A DNA stretch of 64,000 nucleotides from Halalkalicoccus paucihalophilus (lineage in GTDB: Archaea > Halobacteriota > Halobacteria > Halobacteriales > Halalkalicoccaceae): positions 31,514-95,513 of the forward strand of contig NZ_LTAZ01000011.1 in the NCBI RefSeq assembly GCF_001593955.1. The letters are read 5' to 3'. The notes under the pieces were generated by a model, which was given only the letters and a program-made list of their open reading frames with translations, was not told the origin of the DNA and made no database searches. Below, in pieces: positions 35,715-45,541 of this stretch (position 1 is the stretch's first letter; every line of letters begins with the position of its first letter). The position numbers and the translations under genes were made by a program.

Positions 35715-37565
35715 TCAGTCGTGGCGCTCGGCGAACTCGCGTCGTTCGGCGGCGATGCGTGCTTCGAGGGTCTCGTCGTCCGGTAGTGGGCCGTAATCGA
35801 ACGCCGGTGGCTCGTCGCGCGTCCTGTGGAGTTCCTCGCGTTGATCTTCGGTGGCTACGTTGTCGACGCCCCCTTCGTCGAGGACGACCCCGTACTCGGT
35901 GCGGGCAGCGGATTCCGAGATGAGCCCCCGGCGAACCTCGCGTGCGACGACCGCGGGATCGCGTTCGAGCGGATCGCCGAGCCCGCCGCCACCGGCGGTG
36001 CTGAAGACGAGTTTATCGCCCGCCTCGACGGCGACGTTTTCGACCTTCGACGGTAACTCCTCTTCGGTCCCGTCGGTCCGCACCAGTGTCTTCTTGCTGG
36101 TCTGGGCGTGGTTGCCGCCGTCGACGCCCCACGGGTAGGTGTGGGCCCGATCGTCCTGGAAGGTGATCGCGCCCGGCTCCTCGAAGGTGTAGACCTTCGT
36201 GATGCCGTGGCCGCCACGGAACTCGCCGGCACCGCCGGTATCGGCCCGCGTGCTATACTCGTCGATGCTCAACGGGTAGTAGGCCTCCTGGTACTCGGCG
36301 GGCACGGTCCGGAACATCGGCCACCACGAATGGCCGTCGAGGCCGTCACCGCCCGGTCGCGCGGGGATCCCACCGTACAGAATTTCGAGCATCTGGAAGT
36401 CGTTGCCCTCCGAGTCCGTCCCGGCGTAGACGAGGTTCGGCGAGGTGCCGTAGCTGCCAGCGACCGAGAAGCCGTCGATGAGCTTCGAGAACGTCGCCTG
36501 CAGGACGTCGAACTGCCGGGCCATCATCGGCAGGCGATTGCCCAGTGCCGCCGGGAACTTCGGCTGAACCACGGATCCTTCGGGCAGCGTCACCTCAAAG
36601 AGGTCGTAGTAGCCATCGTTAAAGGTGAGCAGGGGGTCAAAGGCCATGATGAGGAACACTCCCGTAAACATCTTGAACATCTTCTCGTTCAAGAGGAAGT
36701 TCACCGTCCCCGGCACCTGCGCGTCGGTGCCCGTCCAGTCGAGGTAGACGGTCTCACCCTCTCGGTAGATCTCGAGGTGGAGTTTGATGGGGCCATTCCC
36801 GAGGCCGTCGTCGTCGACGTAGTCCTCGAAGGTGTAGCGCTCGCCCTCGGGAACGAACTCGTGGATGAGATCAATCATCCCGTCGCGGGTGCGATCGAGG
36901 ATGGCGTCGCAGGCCTCGACGTACGTCGCCTTCCCGAAGCGATCACAGAGTTCGTGGATGCGGGTTTCTGCGGCTTTCGTCCCCGCCGCCAGCGCCTTGA
37001 TGTCGGCTTCGGCGTGCTCGGGCAGGCGGGTGTTGTGGGCGAACGATTCGAGCAGTTCGTCATCGATCTCGCCACCTTTGTAGAGTTTGACCGGCGGCAG
37101 ACGCATCCCCTCCTCGAAGATCGTCCGCGCCTGGACGGGCATGCTGCCGGGCGTCTTCCCGCCGACGTCCATCAGGTTGCCCCACTGGCTCGAAAAGCCC
37201 ATGAGGTCGCCCTCGTAGAAGATCGGACGCAACAGGAGCATGTCCGGCGTGTGCGAAACCGCGCCGGCACACATATACGGATCGTTGGTCGCGATCACGT
37301 CGCCATCGGCGAGGTCCTCGCGCTCGAACGCCGAGTTCGCGAGGATGGTGTCGATGGCCGAACCGAACTGGCCCATGACCATCCGTCCCTCCGCGTCGGC
37401 GATCAGCGGGAACTGGTCGGACTGCTCGCGGATGACGGGGCTGATCGCCGTCGTCTCGACTACGCGGTCCATCTCGTAGCGGGTGTTCGAGAGCGTGCTC
37501 TCGATGATATCGAGCGTCGTCTGATCGATGTCGTGGTCACCGACGAAGTCGGGGGTCTCACTCAT
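35715..37565 (-). CDS. hyuB: Hydantoinase/oxoprolinase subunit B
   Basis: This is a 616-residue HyuB-type protein. It opens with DQTTLDIIESTLSNTRYEMD and contains the characteristic NDPYMCAGAVSHTPDM segment, FSSQWGNLMDVGG and the late GGAGEFRGGHG and FSTAGGGGLGDPLERDP blocks. Together with subunit A it forms ATP-dependent 5-oxoprolinase or N-methylhydantoinase-type complexes that open cyclic imides or amides. Its start overlaps the stop of hyuA by 4 bp, so the subunits are translationally coupled. The C-terminal region ends in a charged tail. Confidence 0.92.
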   Translation of the reverse strand: MSETPDFVGDHDIDQTTLDIIESTLSNTRYEMDRVVETTAISPVIREQSDQFPLIADAEGRMVMGQFGSAIDTILANSAFEREDLADGDVIATNDPYMCAGAVSHTPDMLLLRPIFYEGDLMGFSSQWGNLMDVGGKTPGSMPVQARTIFEEGMRLPPVKLYKGGEIDDELLESFAHNTRLPEHAEADIKALAAGTKAAETRIHELCDRFGKATYVEACDAILDRTRDGMIDLIHEFVPEGERYTFEDYVDDDGLGNGPIKLHLEIYREGETVYLDWTGTDAQVPGTVNFLLNEKMFKMFTGVFLIMAFDPLLTFNDGYYDLFEVTLPEGSVVQPKFPAALGNRLPMMARQFDVLQATFSKLIDGFSVAGSYGTSPNLVYAGTDSEGNDFQMLEILYGGIPARPGGDGLDGHSWWPMFRTVPAEYQEAYYPLSIDEYSTRADTGGAGEFRGGHGITKVYTFEEPGAITFQDDRAHTYPWGVDGGNHAQTSKKTLVRTDGTEEELPSKVENVAVEAGDKLVFSTAGGGGLGDPLERDPAVVAREVRRGLISESAARTEYGVVLDEGGVDNVATEDQREELHRTRDEPPAFDYGPLPDDETLEARIAAERREFAERHD

Positions 37566-39625
37566 CGCTCCTCACCTCGGATAATCTCGATGTTGCCATA
37601 GCGGTCGATGGTCGCGTCGTGGTCGGGCTGGACGACGACCGTCGAGTCGTCGTCCGTAACGATGGCCGGCCCGGTGAGTTCGTTGCCCGGTCGTAGTTCG
37701 GTTCTGTCGTAGACCGGCGTGTCGTAGTGTGTGCCATCGAAGTACACCTCGTGAGTGTCGAGTTCGGCACCGCTCGGATCGGCGTCACCGAGCGATCGCT
37801 CCTCGATCGTGACCCCCTGAAGGCGGCCTTTGCCGATCACGCGGAGGTTCGCGATCTCGAGAGGCGCATCGAGTGAGAACCCGAACTGGCGGTCGTGACG
37901 GGCCTCGAAATCGTCCTTGATCTCCGCGAGGCCGGACTCGCTCCGGAGGTTCGTGAGCGAAACGGGGATCGACATCTGGATGTCCTGACGGAAGTATCGG
38001 CAGTCGGCGACGTACTCGAAGGCGTGATCCGACTCGTCGACGCCCTCGGAGTCAAGCCATGCCCGCGCCTCGTCTTCGAGCGAACCCAACGCTTGGGCGA
38101 CATTGCTCCCGGCGACGTCCTCGTCGGTTTCGAGATACGTCTCGGAGAACTCGTTTTGGATATCGGAGGTGAGAAAGCCGAAGGCGGACATAACTCCTGG
38201 ACCTGGCGGGACGATCAAGGGGTAGGTGTCCATCACGGCCGCCAGCGCGTTGGCGTGCATGGGCCCGGCACCGCCGAAGGCGACCAGCCCGAACTCGCGG
38301 GGATCGTAGCCGCGTTCGACCGAGACGACCCGGAGCGCGCCGTGCATGTTCTCGTTGACGATGTCGAGGATCGCCTGTGCGGCCTCCTCGACCGTACTGC
38401 CCCGTTCGTCGGCGATCGTCGCGACCGCATCGCGAGCGGCCTCCCTATCCAACTCCATTCGCCCGCCGAGTTGGACAGAGGATGGAATCCGACCCAGGAC
38501 GACGTTCGCGTCGGTGACGGTCGGCTCCTCGCCGCCTTGGCCGTAACACGCCGGGCCGGGATCGGCGCCGGCGCTCTCGGGGCCGACCTGGAGCGACCCA
38601 TTCAACTGGACGCGCGCGATCGATCCGCCACCGGCGCCCACGGTATTGACGTCGACCGACCGAGATTTAAACTCCCGGTAGCCGACCTTGGTCTGCCGCG
38701 TCGTCTCGGCCGCACCGTCCTCGACCAGCGAAACGTCCGTCGAGGTCCCACCCATATCCAGCGTCAGGACGTCGGAAACGCCCTTTGTCGAGGCGATGGT
38801 CGCCGCCCCGACGACACCACCACTGGGCCCCGAGAGCGCGAGTTCGACCGGGCGCTCCTTTGCGGCCCCGGAGCTCATCAACCCGCCGTCCGAGCGCACG
38901 ACGTTCATCGTGGCCTTGGAGCCGGCCGCCGAAAGCGACTCGTCGAGGTCGTCGAGATAGCTGATCACCGTTGGCCGGGCGTAGTCGTTGATAACGGTGG
39001 TGAGGGTCCGCTCGTACTCGCCGTATTCGGGGACGATCTCCGCGGAGATCGACACTGGAAGCTCCGGGGCTACCTCGGCGACGATCTCCCGGACCCGTTT
39101 CTCGTGTGCGGGGTTGAGATAGGCGTTCAACAGCGCAACAGTGATCGACTCGACGCCGGCCGCATCGAGCTCTCGGACGGCGTCCTTGACCATCCCCTCA
39201 TCGAGCGGTTCGGTCTCCTCGCCGTCCGGGGAGCTGATCCGGCCGCCGACGCCCCGCGTGTCAACCAGATCGGCAAGCGGGGCGGGTTTCTCCATGTCCA
39301 TCCAGCCGTACAGCGGACCGGGCGTCCACGCCCGCGCCAAATGGAGGACATCCTCGTGACCGGCAGTCGTGATGAGGCCGACCCGCGATCCCGTTTCCTC
39401 TAAGAGCATGTTCGTCACGACCGTCGTGCCGTGAAACAGGAGGTTGAGTTCCGCGACCGACGTTCCGGCCTTCTCCGTGGCCTCCTTGACGCCACGGAGA
39501 ACTCCCTCCGAGGGGTTCGCCGGCGTCGAGAGGACCTTGTCGATCGTGAGTTCGTGTGTCGTTTCGTCGAAGACGATCACGTCGGTGAACGTCCCACCGA
39601 CGTCGACGCCAAGATTATATGCCAT
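37562..39625 (-). CDS. hyuA: Hydantoinase/oxoprolinase subunit A
   Basis: This is a 687-residue HyuA-type ATPase subunit of the actin/ASKHA fold. The N-terminus AYNLGVDVGGTFTDVIVFD has the phosphate-1 motif. LDMGGTSTDVSLVEDG supplies the phosphate-2 loop, and VAFGGAGPMHA is the late adenosine-site loop. It hydrolyses ATP to activate the cyclic substrate for subunit B. The promoter upstream carries a TATA box and a perfect palindrome. It is the first gene of the four-gene minus-strand operon. Confidence 0.92.
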   Translation of the reverse strand: MAYNLGVDVGGTFTDVIVFDETTHELTIDKVLSTPANPSEGVLRGVKEATEKAGTSVAELNLLFHGTTVVTNMLLEETGSRVGLITTAGHEDVLHLARAWTPGPLYGWMDMEKPAPLADLVDTRGVGGRISSPDGEETEPLDEGMVKDAVRELDAAGVESITVALLNAYLNPAHEKRVREIVAEVAPELPVSISAEIVPEYGEYERTLTTVINDYARPTVISYLDDLDESLSAAGSKATMNVVRSDGGLMSSGAAKERPVELALSGPSGGVVGAATIASTKGVSDVLTLDMGGTSTDVSLVEDGAAETTRQTKVGYREFKSRSVDVNTVGAGGGSIARVQLNGSLQVGPESAGADPGPACYGQGGEEPTVTDANVVLGRIPSSVQLGGRMELDREAARDAVATIADERGSTVEEAAQAILDIVNENMHGALRVVSVERGYDPREFGLVAFGGAGPMHANALAAVMDTYPLIVPPGPGVMSAFGFLTSDIQNEFSETYLETDEDVAGSNVAQALGSLEDEARAWLDSEGVDESDHAFEYVADCRYFRQDIQMSIPVSLTNLRSESGLAEIKDDFEARHDRQFGFSLDAPLEIANLRVIGKGRLQGVTIEERSLGDADPSGAELDTHEVYFDGTHYDTPVYDRTELRPGNELTGPAIVTDDDSTVVVQPDHDATIDRYGNIEIIRGEER

Positions 39626-39674
39626 GTGCTATCGTACAGTACGGGAGACATCGTAGTGGCGAGTAAGGGTTCCC

Positions 39675-39700
39675 CCAACAGCTGTTGGCTTTTTATATAC
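39675..39700 (-). promoter_or_regulatory. hyuA promoter with 14-bp palindromic operator candidate
   Basis: On the minus strand a TATA box (GTATATAAAAA, about 39690-39700) is followed at once by the perfect palindrome CCAACAGCTGTTGG (39675-39688), about 50 bp before the hyuA start at 39625. A site just downstream of the TATA box is well placed to block initiation-complex assembly. The Bat-type regulator at 39962 is a neighbour that could act here, but this family is not known to need such a site. Confidence 0.5.
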
Positions 39701-39728
39701 TCCCGCTTCAGTACCGGGCGTGAGAGCA

Positions 39729-39863
39729 CTCGGCGGCCATGAGAGCGGTGACGGCGTAGGCGTCCTCGATTGGAACCAAGACGGGATATTCGGGTGCGAG
39801 CCGGTACCCGACTGCGGGAACGCCACAACCGATATTCCGCGTAAGATGCCGAAAAACAGGACC
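39729..39863 (-). pseudogene. Alpha/beta-hydrolase (lipase/HSL type) fragment
   Basis: A minus-strand frame contains GVPAVGYRLAPEYPVLVPIE followed by DAYAV. This matches the DYRLAPEHPFPAAVEDAYAA block of hormone-sensitive-lipase-type hydrolases. The nucleophile elbow and the catalytic His region are absent, and the frame ends soon after. It lies between hyuA and the regulator gene and is a relic of a lost esterase. Confidence 0.55.
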
Positions 39864-39961
39864 GTGGGGACCGCTCCACGATATTTTTGATCTGCTGTGT
39901 CTCATCGATCGACCCATAGCTATGTTTTTCACCACGGGTCACGTTGTCACAGACCAGTAGG

Positions 39962-40618
39962 ATGTTCCTCGCGACGGTCCACTTCACGCAACATCGGGAC
40001 TGTATCCTCCGGCGACTCACAGCAGAGGTCGACAGTCCGGTCCCGATCGAAATCGAGGAGATCCAGAACGGGCTCGTGACGTTTGTTCTCCGCTCGGGCC
40101 GCCACACCGACACCTTTCAATCGGAACTGGAAGCCGCCGATCACGTCGCACACGTCAAGCGCCTCGACGACGAGAACCTGCTCGTCACCAAACCGTCCTG
40201 TGGAGCGTACTCGGCTATCTATCAGAATCACGGTACGCTCCGGCGATCGAATACCGTTTCGGGCCGCCAGCGCGAGTACAACGTCCTCGCGTTCCGTCGC
40301 GAGGATCTCAGGAACATCATCGACGATCTAGGGACGTTCGGGACGGTCACGCTCGGGAAACTCGAGGAGTTCAGAGCCGACGTGGATTCACCGCTGACCG
40401 ACCGCCAGCGCGACGTCGTCACCGAAGCGCTTACGCGTGGGTACTACGACTGGCCACGAGCGATTACGAACGAAGGGCTCGCCGAGGAGCTGGGGATCAG
40501 CCGTGCCACCCTCCAAGAACACCTCCGAAAAGCCGAACGGGCGCTGCTGTCTGCCGCCCTCGTGGACGGACATAAACGAACCGGCGAGGGCCGGTTCGAG
40601 CGCATCGAACTCGAGTGA
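39962..40618 (+). CDS. Bat-type (HTH_10) transcriptional regulator
   Basis: This is a 218-residue protein from the ATG at 39962 (MFLATVHFTQHRDCILRR); the frame opens six codons earlier. The N-terminal half is a ligand-sensing beta/alpha domain of the Bat-associated type. The C-terminal bacterio-opsin-activator HTH is clear: LTDRQRDVVTEALTRGYYDW, LAEELGISRATLQEHLRKAE. It is divergent from hyuA and probably controls the hyu operon and perhaps the symporter gene. Confidence 0.85.
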   Translation: MFLATVHFTQHRDCILRRLTAEVDSPVPIEIEEIQNGLVTFVLRSGRHTDTFQSELEAADHVAHVKRLDDENLLVTKPSCGAYSAIYQNHGTLRRSNTVSGRQREYNVLAFRREDLRNIIDDLGTFGTVTLGKLEEFRADVDSPLTDRQRDVVTEALTRGYYDWPRAITNEGLAEELGISRATLQEHLRKAERALLSAALVDGHKRTGEGRFERIELE

Positions 40619-40912
40619 GCTATCAACTGATGACTATTCAGCTCTTGGACCTCCTGCCGCAAAAATGATGGATACATAATGGGACGGTTGACAGGTACTT
40701 TCCCGAAGTCACGCCTTCTTCAGTCAGGGAAGTACTGAATGGTTGATGAATACAGAGAATATATACAGCAGCGTACCAATCTGCTGTGATGGAAAATACG
40801 GTCATCTGCTGTTCCGAGTGGATAGACACTCCGATAATCTAGACGAAGGGTGTATACCAGTAGTAGGATTCTACGTGCAACTATTTAGGGTTAGATGTCC
40901 TTTTACGTTGGA

Positions 40913-41383
40913 ATGATATTGGAAGAGACCACGGACATCGAGGCATCTTCAGAAGAAGTCTATCGATTCTTCGAGGAGATGGAGGATAACTACGAACGAT
41001 GGCACCCCGATCACATTACGTTCCGCTGGACAGAGGGAGAAGGGTTGGAACAGGGCGCAGAGGCCTATTTCGAGGAACGGATTGCAGGAAAAGTACAGAA
41101 AAAGACGGTAACATTCGTAGAGGTGGCTCCCGATCGATACATGGAGTTCAAGCCGACATCATTGCTGGTCGGGCTGCTTATGCCTCAAATCAGCTTCACA
41201 ATCGATCCCCGCTCGGACAACTGCGAATTCACCCAGCGAATCAAAGTACGAACCGGACCGATCGGTGCTCGACTTAACAAGAGAGAATTCGACGCCGTTC
41301 GAACGCACATGCACGAAGAGGGCGAGAATTTGAAACGCATACTCGAATCTGAGAATCGAGTCCCCCCAGGAAAGAACCCCTAG
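40913..41383 (+). CDS. SRPBCC-fold (polyketide cyclase / START-like) protein
   Basis: This is a 156-residue protein starting MILEETTDIEASSEEVYRFF; an in-frame Met six codons earlier is possible. The pattern I-x-A-x3-V-x2-F plus MEDNYERWHPDH matches SRPBCC proteins, which enclose small hydrophobic ligands. It ends with a C-terminal helix (REFDAVRTHMHEEGENLKRIL). It sits between the regulator and the symporter gene. It could be an aromatic-compound or polyketide-binding enzyme, or a simple ligand carrier. Confidence 0.75.
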   Translation: MILEETTDIEASSEEVYRFFEEMEDNYERWHPDHITFRWTEGEGLEQGAEAYFEERIAGKVQKKTVTFVEVAPDRYMEFKPTSLLVGLLMPQISFTIDPRSDNCEFTQRIKVRTGPIGARLNKREFDAVRTHMHEEGENLKRILESENRVPPGKNP

Positions 41384-41598
41384 GTGATGAGTCAGGGAGA
41401 GTTCTCTTTCCGTCTCGGTTTTGCTGTATATACGTCCCTATATCCAGCACACTCGCTGGACCGACCTTAGTTCGAGAGTTTCAACAAGTCTAACTGTTCT
41501 ACTCCACAGTCGCCCCCTCTGGTGTTGCATCGTGGTCATCCGTAATCGATCCGACGGCAGCCGCCCCACGGAGAACCGTTCGATACACCCACCCGTAA

Positions 41599-43380
41599 TC
41601 AGTCCGCCGGCATCTCCTCCTCGCGTGGCACGTCCTGTTCGCTGTCCCTCGGCGGCTTCGGCCGCCAGATGTACGTCGAGAACACGACGAACAGCGTCTC
41701 GAGCACGAGCGCGCCGATGGTCACCCACGTCCAGATCGGCAGTCCGAACGCCAGCCTTGCGTTCCAAGCATCCGGAGCGTACCATGGCACCATCACGGCG
41801 ATAATAATACCGAGACCGATCCAGAAGCTCTTGGTCTGGGCCGGGAGGACGTATCTGACGGCGGTCTCGTCGTCGGCGTCGGCGACGGCGATCGAGTTGT
41901 ACCTGAGAATCCGCTTTGCGCGCTCGGTCTCTTCGTCCTGGCCCGAGAGGTAGCTCCCGCCCAAGAGGACGACGGAGTTCACGACGAGCCCGACGATACC
42001 GGCGTGGAAACTGAACACCTCCGAGTTGCCCGTCAGATAGAGGGCGATCGCCACCGCACAGCCGACGAGCATTCCGGCGATGGCGGGAGTGTTCTTCACC
42101 CGGTGGGTGTAGAGCCCGAAGACGAACAGCGGGGTCGCCTGAAGCAGGAACTCGAATTTCAGTTCCGTCCACGCCCAGATCGTCAGCGAGGGCTGGAAGG
42201 CGATCCCCAGCGCCACCAGCAACGAGAGCGCCAAGAAGACGCGACTGGCGTTGATAATCCTGCCGTCGGGAGCCTCCGGATCGATAAACCGCCCGTAGAG
42301 GTCCTTCGCCAACACCATCGAGACGACCATCACCGTCGCCCCCGCAGTCGAGAGCGTCGCCATGATCACGCCCAGCGCGATCAACGAGGGCAGCAGCGTG
42401 CCGCCCTCGATCTGGACGAACGCGCCAAGCAGGTACGGGACGACCTGCTCGGAGCCCGATTCTGAGAGTCCCGGGAAGACGCCACTGGCGAACATCCCGA
42501 TGATCCAGAGCGTGATCGCGGCGAAGAAGAAGATCGGCGCCTGGAGCCGGAAGGTACTCTTGAGGTCCTCGGCGTCCTTGATGCCCAGATAGAACTGCTG
42601 GATGTGGATGTACGTCGGCAGCCCCAGCAGGATCAGCACGATCGTGCTGTACCACCCGCGCATCGTCGAGTCCGATGGGATCGTCAGCTTACTGGGCGCC
42701 TCCTGCCAGACGGTCTCCATCTGGGCCGTAAACCCGCCGAGCGTCCCGATCAAAACGAGCATCAGAAATAACGAAAAGAGCATCAAGGTCCCCTGCACGG
42801 CCGCACTCAGCGCTGTTCCACGAAAGCCACCGAGACCGACATACAGGAGGATCACGACGGCAAACAGGACGATCACGAGCTGATAGGGCACCACCCCGCC
42901 GGAGGCGACGTTCCCGAGATACCCCATCGCGAAGAACTGCTCGGTGAACTGGACGAACGTCCCCCACAACAGGAAAAACGTCGCGATGAACGCAACGCGG
43001 GAGTTGAAGCGATGTTCGAGGTAATCGATTGGGGACGTGTAGTCCCACTTCAACCCGAGGTTGATCAGCGGCGGCGCAACGATGAGCGAGCCGATCACCG
43101 CAGCGACCATGAACTGCGGGTAGACGAGAAACCACGCGCCTGATCGATACGTTTCGGCCGCATAGCCCAGAAAGGAGTTCCCGCTGTAGGAATCGGCGAA
43201 TATCGTCAGCCCGATGATGAGAAAGCCTAGCGACTTGCTTGCGGAGAAGAAATCATCGACATCGGCACCGAGGCGCTTGTTGTAGGAGTACCACCCGATG
43301 GCGATCATCAGGGAGAGGCCGAGAATCGTTAATACCGCGATCTCCCACCCAAGCGAGACCTCTTGGGGCTCTACTTGCAT
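41599..43380 (-). CDS. Sodium:solute symporter (SSS family)
   Basis: This is a 593-residue protein with about 13 membrane helices. It starts MQVEPQEVSLGWEIAVLTIL. Features include the FFSASKSLGFLIIGLTIFAD region, SYSGNSFLGYAAETYRSG with likely sodium-site residues, and GLGGFRGTALSAAVQGTLM, the SSS signature. The C-terminal tail is charged (PKPPRDSEQDVPREEEMPAD). It would import an organic acid or amide with sodium. As the only transporter in the hyu cluster, it is a candidate to bring in that pathway's substrate. Confidence 0.9.
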   Translation of the reverse strand: MQVEPQEVSLGWEIAVLTILGLSLMIAIGWYSYNKRLGADVDDFFSASKSLGFLIIGLTIFADSYSGNSFLGYAAETYRSGAWFLVYPQFMVAAVIGSLIVAPPLINLGLKWDYTSPIDYLEHRFNSRVAFIATFFLLWGTFVQFTEQFFAMGYLGNVASGGVVPYQLVIVLFAVVILLYVGLGGFRGTALSAAVQGTLMLFSLFLMLVLIGTLGGFTAQMETVWQEAPSKLTIPSDSTMRGWYSTIVLILLGLPTYIHIQQFYLGIKDAEDLKSTFRLQAPIFFFAAITLWIIGMFASGVFPGLSESGSEQVVPYLLGAFVQIEGGTLLPSLIALGVIMATLSTAGATVMVVSMVLAKDLYGRFIDPEAPDGRIINASRVFLALSLLVALGIAFQPSLTIWAWTELKFEFLLQATPLFVFGLYTHRVKNTPAIAGMLVGCAVAIALYLTGNSEVFSFHAGIVGLVVNSVVLLGGSYLSGQDEETERAKRILRYNSIAVADADDETAVRYVLPAQTKSFWIGLGIIIAVMVPWYAPDAWNARLAFGLPIWTWVTIGALVLETLFVVFSTYIWRPKPPRDSEQDVPREEEMPAD

Positions 43381-43899
43381 TCTGTTACCTCACGTCTCGT
43401 CCATACCACTTCCTCAATCGGTGGGATCCCTGCTCCAGCCGTCGAGAGGAGATAGATACGTGGTACCATGTGAAACTATTACGGTAGCAGACGTGGAACA
43501 CAGGCTCAAAAACGTTGCTACTCTCGAGGTAGTTCGATTCGATCTCGCTGACCATGGCGTTGCATCGTCCGGACCGGTAGCTCCGTAGCTCGCGTCGTTT
43601 CCATACCCCGCCACTATACCGGTAGGAATCTATTATTGATAGGGGACGGACCGAAATGAAAGTCCCGCAAACGCGTTGAAAGTAAACGGATATTAATTAC
43701 AGTAGATGGATCGGAACAGGTGATCGCACGACCGAAGACACGAGAGCGGCGAGCGATCACACGAGGGCGAACAGCCCGGTATTCGATAACATCGACGGGA
43801 CCGGTATCTTGATTTCGATCGAGAACACTCCTCGTGGAACGTTCCTCAACTGCCGACGGCCACCAATGCTGAAGGGGATCGGACGACGATACTCGTATT
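43381..43899. other. Intergenic region, no supported gene
   Basis: Only short overlapping frames are present and none has a domain. The region must hold the divergent promoters of the symporter and the P450 gene. AT-rich stretches near 43630 and 43690-43700 are possible sites. Confidence 0.4.
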
Positions 43900-45270
43900 A
43901 TGTCTGAATATCAACAATCTGATCGTACTCCGACGTACGAAACCGCTCCGCCGACACACGATGGACTGCCAGTGATCGGGAATACGCATCAACTCGTGCG
44001 TGAACAGGATGGGTTATACGAAGCAGCAGCGCGCCAGGGCGACGTCGTCCACCTCCGGCTGCTCGGGATTGGTGACCTCTACCAGATCAACCATCCTGAC
44101 CTCGCCGAACGGGTTCTCGCCACCGATCACGATCGCTTCCAGAAGGCGAGCCTGAGTCAAGACGACCTCGGTGACCTCCTCGGGCAGGGGTTGGTCCTGA
44201 GCGAAGGCGGGCTCTGGGAGCGCCAGCGTGAACGGATCCAGCCTGCCTTCTATATGGACCGAATCGCCGATTACGCCGATACGATGACGGCCGAAGTCCG
44301 GACAGCAGCGGACGATTGGACCGGAACACCGACCGTGAACATCGAGAACGAGATGAAAGCTCTCACCCTCCGTATCCTCGTTAAATCGATGTTCGGATCC
44401 GACATCGAGTATGAGGCCCGCGGCATTCGAGAGACCGTTCGTGCGCTCCAAGAGCCGGGACAACCGACGAAACAGCCGATCGCCCGGATGGTTCCGAAAT
44501 GGATCCCAATTCCGATGTGGCGCCGGTACAAGCATGGAATCCGGGAGATGGAGTCCGTGATTCAGGAGTTCGTTGCCGCACGCAGACGGGATGGTGTCGA
44601 GAACCGTGACGATCTGCTGTCGATGCTGCTGACCGCCACTGACGAGGACGGCGAGGAGATGCCCGAGAAACTCCTCCGAGACGAGATGATGACGTTCCTG
44701 TTCGCCGGCCACGAAACCACGGCAACAGCGCTGACGTTCACCTGGTTCCTGCTGGCCCAACACCCGGCGGTCGAACGCCGACTCATCGCCGAACTAGAGG
44801 AGGTGCTTACGGCGGATCACGCGACGTTCGAGGACCTCCCCGAGCTGGCCTATACGGAACAGGTGATACAGGAGGCGATGCGACTCTACCCCCCTGTCCC
44901 GTCGATCCCTCGAGAGACGACCCAACCACTAGAGCTCGGCGGGTACACGCTCCCCGAGGAGGCGACAGTGGCACCGATGCAGTGGACGATCCATCGTGAT
45001 GACCGATTCTGGGAGGACCCGCTCGCGTTTCGCCCCGACCGGTTTGCTGGGGACGACGACCGGCCCCAGTTCGTCTACTTCCCGTTTGGTGGCGGTCCAC
45101 GCCGGTGTATCGGCCAGCAGTTCGCGATCGTCGAGGCCAAACTGATCCTTGCGACGTTGGCTCGACAGTATCATCTCGACCTCGTCTCCGAGTCGGACGT
45201 CGATCTCTCCGTGAGCATCACGACGCGCCCACTCGACCCGATTCAAATGCGTATCGAACCGCGCGACTGA
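43900..45270 (+). CDS. Cytochrome P450
   Basis: This is a 456-residue soluble P450. The I-helix oxygen motif is [13 protein letters not shown] (AGHETT at 269-274). The ExxR motif is EAMR at 325-328. The heme loop is [14 protein letters not shown] with axial Cys403. No membrane anchor is seen, so it is cytosolic like other archaeal and bacterial P450s. It needs a ferredoxin and reductase, not encoded nearby. The substrate may be a terpenoid or fatty acid (inference from general use). It stands alone on the plus strand. Confidence 0.93.
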   Translation: MSEYQQSDRTPTYETAPPTHDGLPVIGNTHQLVREQDGLYEAAARQGDVVHLRLLGIGDLYQINHPDLAERVLATDHDRFQKASLSQDDLGDLLGQGLVLSEGGLWERQRERIQPAFYMDRIADYADTMTAEVRTAADDWTGTPTVNIENEMKALTLRILVKSMFGSDIEYEARGIRETVRALQEPGQPTKQPIARMVPKWIPIPMWRRYKHGIREMESVIQEFVAARRRDGVENRDDLLSMLLTATDEDGEEMPEKLLRDEMMTFLFAGHETTATALTFTWFLLAQHPAVERRLIAELEEVLTADHATFEDLPELAYTEQVIQEAMRLYPPVPSIPRETTQPLELGGYTLPEEATVAPMQWTIHRDDRFWEDPLAFRPDRFAGDDDRPQFVYFPFGGGPRRCIGQQFAIVEAKLILATLARQYHLDLVSESDVDLSVSITTRPLDPIQMRIEPRD

Positions 45271-45513
45271 ACGCGGCCGTTCGGACCCGTCGTACCGGCT
45301 CCGCACAGCCACCCCTGATCAGTTTCCAGTGGCTCGGTGTTGTTGAATTCCTCAAAAATGACAGAAACCCAATGATAATTACAGGGTGCATATCGGTTAC
45401 TTGATCTCGCTGACCTCATCTCATGACACCCCGAGCTGACTCGTCGTCCATCGTCAGTCAATACATTAATTATAAGAAATTGATAGTATACATTTTCGGG
45501 ATGAGCGGAGCGG

Positions 45514-45519
45514 TTTTAT
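45514..45519 (+). promoter_or_regulatory. TATA box of a leaderless gene
   Basis: TTTTAT lies 28 bp before the ATG at 45542, typical of a leaderless haloarchaeal promoter. Confidence 0.45.
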
Positions 45520-45541
45520 CTTTGTGCGACCTTTAATCCAC

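Noticed and set aside
36108..37601. 497-codon plus-strand frame antisense to hyuB
   Set aside because: GC-rich haloarchaeal genes give long antisense frames. It is rich in Arg, Val and Glu without domain motifs, while hyuB is clear.
37895..39403. 502-codon plus-strand frame antisense to hyuA
   Set aside because: Shadow of the HyuA gene through codon bias. No motif is present.
40638..40829. 63-codon minus-strand frame between the regulator and the SRPBCC gene
   Set aside because: No domain, mixed composition, and an AT-rich promoter-like region. A weak imperfect hairpin with GTACTT arms there was not strong enough to call.
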